From Salvelinus alpinus (lineage: Eukaryota > Chordata > Actinopteri > Salmoniformes > Salmonidae): DNA of 64,000 nt. A program made the position numbers and the translations under genes. How positions within the stretch are numbered: the stretch's first letter is position 1; each line of letters opens with the position of its first letter. Below, piece by piece: positions 57,701 to 64,000 of this stretch. The notes beneath the pieces are model-generated. The model was not told the origin of the DNA, did no database searches, and saw only the letters and a program-made list of their open reading frames with translations. The stretch covers positions 35,410,728 to 35,474,727 of the forward strand of contig NC_092115.1 in NCBI RefSeq assembly GCF_045679555.1, written 5' to 3'.

Positions 57701-59379
57701 GCCTATAGGTTGTTGTTGGCTGTGTCTCTAGATCTCTTTGGAAGAAGTCATGAAGTTCAGTTAGTTTCATTCTAATAAACCACTGTTTTGCCTGTTGCAA
57801 CCGTTTCTGGCTTTGCTGTTATCATGTAGACTGCACCTTTCCTCAAGTCATTGCTGCCGTCAAAGATTCCGTAGCATGCTTTTATCTCAGCACTCACTCT
57901 GAACTTTGCATGCGCTTTGCTGCAACTGCATAACACACATTACAACATTTTCGGAGTGGACCCAAATGAACCATCCATAAAAGTTTTTCAAGTCCAAGCT
58001 TCTGTCTGTTTACACCTGATATGATATGTTGTTTATCCTCCCTGTGTGGTTAGAGGTGATATTTTCTGGCCCTTGGAAGAGAAAGCCTGGCTTATCAGTA
58101 GTCATCTTTCTTATTGCAACACAAGGTTCAGACTCCTACATGTTATGGGAACCCATAGTAGTCCTGAACACTCTCCGGCCTGGTATCCTCCCACCTGGCC
58201 TGCCTGCCTGTCTATGGGGAAAGTGACAGTGTTGTTGTGACCTAGGTCTTAGTGCCCCTCAAGAAAGAGCTTGTTTTGGAGGAAGCGTAAGAGAAAAGGA
58301 ACTGATCAACACAGAGAATACAATGGACAGAGAGAAAGAAAGAGCCATTCCAGGGGCTTAGTGAAGAGCATAACCGCTTCGTTTATGTGGCGTAGTCTTC
58401 CTAAGAATATCCATACATCAAGGGGTTTTAAAGAGCCCCTAGTTATATCCAATAGCTGAGCCCTGACTGCCTAATGCTGCCACAGGTTTTCGACAGCGGC
58501 AAAAGTAAATGTGAATTATGTGGATTATAATGAATGGACATTTTTGTTGAGGTTGATTTAAAAAATAAATAAAAAAAAGTGTAAGGGAAAATCCAGTCTG
58601 AAATTTCAAAGTGGAAATTACAAACTTTCAGAATACTTTTTTAAAACCTCAAATCCACCGCAAGTTTTAGATTTCCTGCATTGCAGGAACGTTCTACTGC
58701 AACAGGGTGATCAAATTAACATCCTACACCTGTAATTGACCGTTGACGGTTATGTAACGTCTTGGGAGTGTCGCTACATCAAAATACACTTTGACTATGT
58801 AAAGAACTGCCCAAGCTAAAATCCCATGCCTGTCCTAAAATGTAAATACTCAGTGCCATGTACAATTATGATCACTGACATTATGTCCATGAGACGTACA
58901 GTGCATTCGGAAAGTATTCAGACCACTTGACTTTTTCACATTTTGTTACATTACAAACTTATTCTAAAATGTATTAAATTGTTTTTCCTCTTGTCAATCT
59001 ACACACTCACACACTACCCCATAATGACAAACAAAGCAAAAACACGTTTTGAGAAAGTTTATTACAAATTGAAAACTGAAATATCACTTTTACATACAGT
59101 GGGCTCCAAAATTACTGGCACCCCTGACTGGCAATGCACAAACAATATAATTATAGAGAAAGTCAAAATGCCAAATGTGAGAAATAATGTACTTTATTAA
59201 TGTTTCAATGGAACCAACTAGAATCATACAATTATTTAATACAAAATACATTTCACCAAAATCAAGGCTTCATAATTATTGGCAGTCCTCATTTAGTACT
59301 TAGTACAACCACCTCTGGCAAGGATAACAGCATGGAGTCTTTTCCTGTAGTGTTTGACAAGGTTAAGGAACATATTTGT

Positions 59380-60240
59380 AGGGTTTTTTGACCATTCCTC
59401 TATGCAGATCCTTTCCAGATCCTTTCACATTCTTGGGTTTGCGCTTATCAACTGCCCCAGCCCACAGGTTTTCGATTGGATTGAGGTCCGGCGACTGAGA
59501 TGGCCATGGCAGAACATTGATTTTGTTTCCACAGAACCATTTCTGTGTGGATCTTGAGGTATGTTTTGGGTCATTGTCTTGTTGGAAATTGCCTGATACC
59601 TCGTGGAATTCCGTATGCCATCAATCTTAACCAGTGCCCCTGGACCTCTGGGAATTAAAACCGCCCCAAAACATCACTGACCCACCACCATATTTCACCG
59701 TGGGTATGAGGTGACTCTCCTAGTATGCATCTCTGTTTCGATGCCAAACATGCTGATGCTGTATCTGACCAAACGTTCAATGTTGGGCTCATCTGACCAG
59801 AGCACCTTCTTCCAGTCATAATTTAAATGACGTTTGGCAAACTTCAAGCGATTGCGTCTGTGTCTTGGGGTCATTAAGGTCTTTCTTCTGGCAACCCTTC
59901 CAAAGAGCCTGTGGTTGTGGAGGTGGCGTCTTCTGGCAACCCTTCCAAAGAGCCTGTGGTTGTGGAGGTGGCGTCTGATGGTGCTTTTTTAAACCTGGTG
60001 ACCCCAAGACGCCACCAAGGCCTGCAATTCTTTCACAGTGATTCGTGGGGATTTTGTTGCTTCTCTCACCATCCTCCTCCCTCTCCTGGGGGGCAAAATG
60101 CATTTGCGTCCTCTACCCGTGAGGTTTTCAACTGTTCCATATCGTTTGAATTTTTAAATTATTGCCCAGACAGTGCTCAGTGGTATATTCAATCATTTGT
60201 TGATCTTCTTGTAGCCATTACCAGATTTATGAAAGTATGA
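59380..60240 (-). pseudogene. Transposase pseudogene in element B
   Basis: Minus-strand sequence retains only short homologies (for example SDEPNIERLVRY-type sequence near 59790 and NPIENLW-type sequence near 59480) among many stops. The 45-bp tandem unit at 59884-59973 gives two copies of a 15-residue run in the minus frame. No function. Confidence 0.65.
59884..59973 (-). repeat. 45-bp tandem duplication
   Basis: Two identical units, 59884-59928 and 59929-59973, starting TCTTCTGGCAACCCTTCCAA. Confidence 0.95.
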
Positions 60241-60962
60241 CCATCTGTCTCTTTTGAGCTGCCAGTTATTTTGTTTTCTTTTTATACCCTAGTGAAACAG
60301 AAAGTGATGTAATGGCTCAATATAGTTCCTTAAGAATTTAATTCCTGGTTTAATTTTGGTCGATGTTATTTACAATAATCTTTAAGGGTGCCATTAATTG
60401 TGAAACCTTAAATTGGAGGGCATTGAATTTTAATTAAATCAATAAATGATTTTGGTGGGTTCCATTGAAACATTAATAAAGTACAGTATTTCTCACGTTG
60501 GTATTTTGAGTTTCTCTACAATTATATTGTTTGTGCAAAGTATTGTATGTGCATTGCCCATCAGGGGTGCCAGTAATTTTGGAGTCCACTAAGTATTCAG
60601 ACCCTTTACTCAGTACTTTGTTGAAGCACCTTTGGCAGCGATTACAGCCTCAAGTCTTCTTGGGTATGACACTACAAGCTTGGCACACCTCTATTTCCCA
60701 TTCTTCTCTGCAAATCCTCAAGCTCTGTCAGGTTGGATGGGGAGTGTGTCTGCACAGCTATTTTCAGGTCTCTCCAGAGATCGGGTTCAAGTCCAGGCTC
60801 TGGCTGGGCCACTTAACGACATTCAGAGACTTGTCCTGAAGCCACTCCTGCATTGTCTTGGCTGTGTGCTTAGGGTCGTTGTTCTGTTGGAAGGTGAACC
60901 TTCGCCGCAGTCTGAGGTACTGAGCACTCTGGAACAGGTTTTCAAAGATTTCTCTGTACTTA

Positions 60963-62562
<1,600 letters not shown>

Positions 62563-62564
62563 TA

Positions 62565-63150
62565 GCTCCGTTCATCTTTCCCTCGATCCTGACTAGTCTC
62601 CCAGTCCCTGCCGCTGAAAAACATCCCCACAGCATGATACTTCCACCACCATGCTTCACCCTAGCGATGGTGCCAGGTGAAACGTGACGTTTGGCAATCT
62701 CCAAGTGGGCTGTTATGTGCCTTTTACTGAAGAGTGACTTCCGTCTGGCCACTCTACCATAAAGGCCTGATTGTTGAAGTACTGCAGAGATGGTTGTCCT
62801 TCTGGAAGGTTCTCCCATCTCTACAGAGGAACTCTGGAGGTCTGTCAGAGTAACCATCGGGTTCTTGGTCACCTCCCTGACCAAGGATCTTCTCCCCCGG
62901 TTGCTCAGTTTGGCCTGGCGGCCAGCTCTAAGAAGGGTCTTGGTGGTTTAAACTTCTTCCATTTAAGAATGATGGAGGCCACTGTGTTCTTGGGGACCTT
63001 CAATGCTGCAGAAATGTTTTGGTACCTTTCCTCAGATCTGTGGCTCGACACAATCCTGTCTCGGAGCTCTACGGACAATTCCTTCGACCTCAGGCTTGGA
63101 TTTTGCTATGACATGCACTGTCAACTGTGGGACCTTGTATAGACCGACGT
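62565..63150 (-). pseudogene. N-terminal transposase remnant of the outer element
   Basis: Minus-strand [40 protein letters not shown], then a direct join to [20 protein letters not shown], so the region holding the first catalytic Asp is deleted here too (between 62680 and 62700). The initiator found at 801 in the other copy is mutated here (CCTCAGGCTT for CCTCATGGCTT). Confidence 0.82.
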
Positions 63151-63482
63151 TTGCCTTTCCAAATCATGTCCAATCAATTGAATTTACCACAGGTGGACTC
63201 CAATCAAGTTGTAGAAATATCTCAAGGATGATCAATGGAAACAGGATGCACCTGAGCTCAATTTCAAGTCTCATAGCAAAGGGTCTGAATACTTATGTAA
63301 ATAAGGTATTTCTGTTTTTTTTATTTTTAATAAATGTGCAGACATTTCTGAAAACCTGTTTTCACTTTGTCATTTAGGTATATTGTGTGTAGATTGAGGA
63401 TTTTTATTTATTTAATCCATTTTAGAATAAGGCTGTAATGTAACAAAATGTGGAAAAAGTCAAGCGGTCTGAATGCACTGTA

Positions 63483-64000
63483 GAACTAGACTGTGAACAA
63501 GTCCAAGCTTCTGTCTGTTATGACTTTTTCCTGCATTTTCTCCCTTTCTTGCCCCAATTACAGTTTTTATTGATTTACGACAGTGTTCATAATAACTATT
63601 TATTGCACTGTAGAATTCTGGGAACTTAGAATGTGTTTGGCTTCTCTTCTCTATTTGGTCCAATTCCACATTCCTTTCTTCAGAGCCGTCTCCTGTTGTT
63701 AATATTAAAAAGAACATTGTTTTCATTGCTCATTCCTGAACTGGAGGTCTCTTTGTAACCTTGATAATTGTTAATGAAAAAACATTTGAATACATTTAGG
63801 TTTGATTCTGCTTGTTTAGATATTGTGGTTTTATGTCTGTAAAAAGGCCGATCTGTTTTTTTTTGCCCCTTGTTTCTTATGAATTGATTCCTCAGCCACT
63901 TGACAAGATACTCTTTGTTTCCTTCCACTACTGTGTTCTCTGTTTCATCCTTTGACAGACTGCAACCCCTGGCTTTCCTGGCTTGCTCAGTTTCCTCCCT
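63483..64000. other. Remainder of intron 4, no feature
   Basis: AT-rich. A TTTGACAG at 63952-63959 resembles an acceptor, but the following bases do not encode the expected CABLES1 continuation in the required phase, so I do not call an exon. Confidence 0.5.

Larger units (their letters stand above)
59097..60589 (-). mobile_element. Nested Tc1-like element B
   Basis: Ends CAGTGGGCTCCAAAATTACT and AGTAATTTTGGAGTCCAC are inverted. TA is present at 59095-59096 and 60590-60591; excising it rejoins CACTTTTACATA with AGTATTCAGACC of the host element. Minus-strand transposase remnants are heavily decayed. It holds a 45-bp tandem duplication. Confidence 0.9.

Noticed and set aside
63952..64000. Possible cables1 exon 5 after TTTGACAG
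   Set aside because: In the required phase it reads LQPLAFLACS, unlike the conserved CABLES1 continuation.

Overview
This window is nuclear DNA from a ray-finned fish, almost certainly a salmonid. The evidence is the repeat content: Tc1-like transposons with the terminal sequences typical of salmonids, tRNA-derived SINEs, a LINE whose 3' end is typical of salmonids, hAT-type MITEs with 8-bp target duplications, and long GT/CA microsatellites. The genus assignment is from memory of these families, not from a search.

Only one host gene is supported. It is the 5' half of cables1 (Cdk5 and Abl enzyme substrate 1), on the + strand: exon 1 at 43653-44215, exon 2 at 53684-53755, exon 3 at 54124-54216 and exon 4 at 55550-55627. 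All internal splice sites are AG/GT, all junctions share one phase (two bases left, one base completing the codon), and together the exons encode 268 residues plus two bases. The cyclin-box half of the protein must lie beyond position 64000.

Layout. 1-6557: three Tc1-like elements, one cut by the window edge, plus a palindromic repeat; the third (4952-6557) carries an uninterrupted 340-residue transposase. 6560-22950: mostly non-repetitive DNA with MITEs, two large microsatellites and a 33-bp minisatellite. About 22953-29605: a LINE broken by a Tc1 element (which itself holds an LTR element and a solo LTR) and by a second Tc1 element in its 3' part. 29606-38028: sparse repeats, a degenerate Tc1, a large inverted repeat and a short 5'-truncated LINE with a clear target duplication. 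38029-41911: SINE head, minus-strand LINE, a Tc1-like element inside the LINE and another insertion inside that. 41912-43652: upstream flank of cables1. 43653-64000: cables1 exons and TE-filled introns; intron 4 holds a three-element Tc1 nest (58899-63480).

I found no operon, CRISPR array, RNA gene or coherent undescribed system. The value of the window lies in its insertion stratigraphy (target duplications that can be read to the base), one apparently complete Tc1 transposase, repeated loss of catalytic residues in the other copies, and one in-phase candidate exon inside cables1 intron 1.
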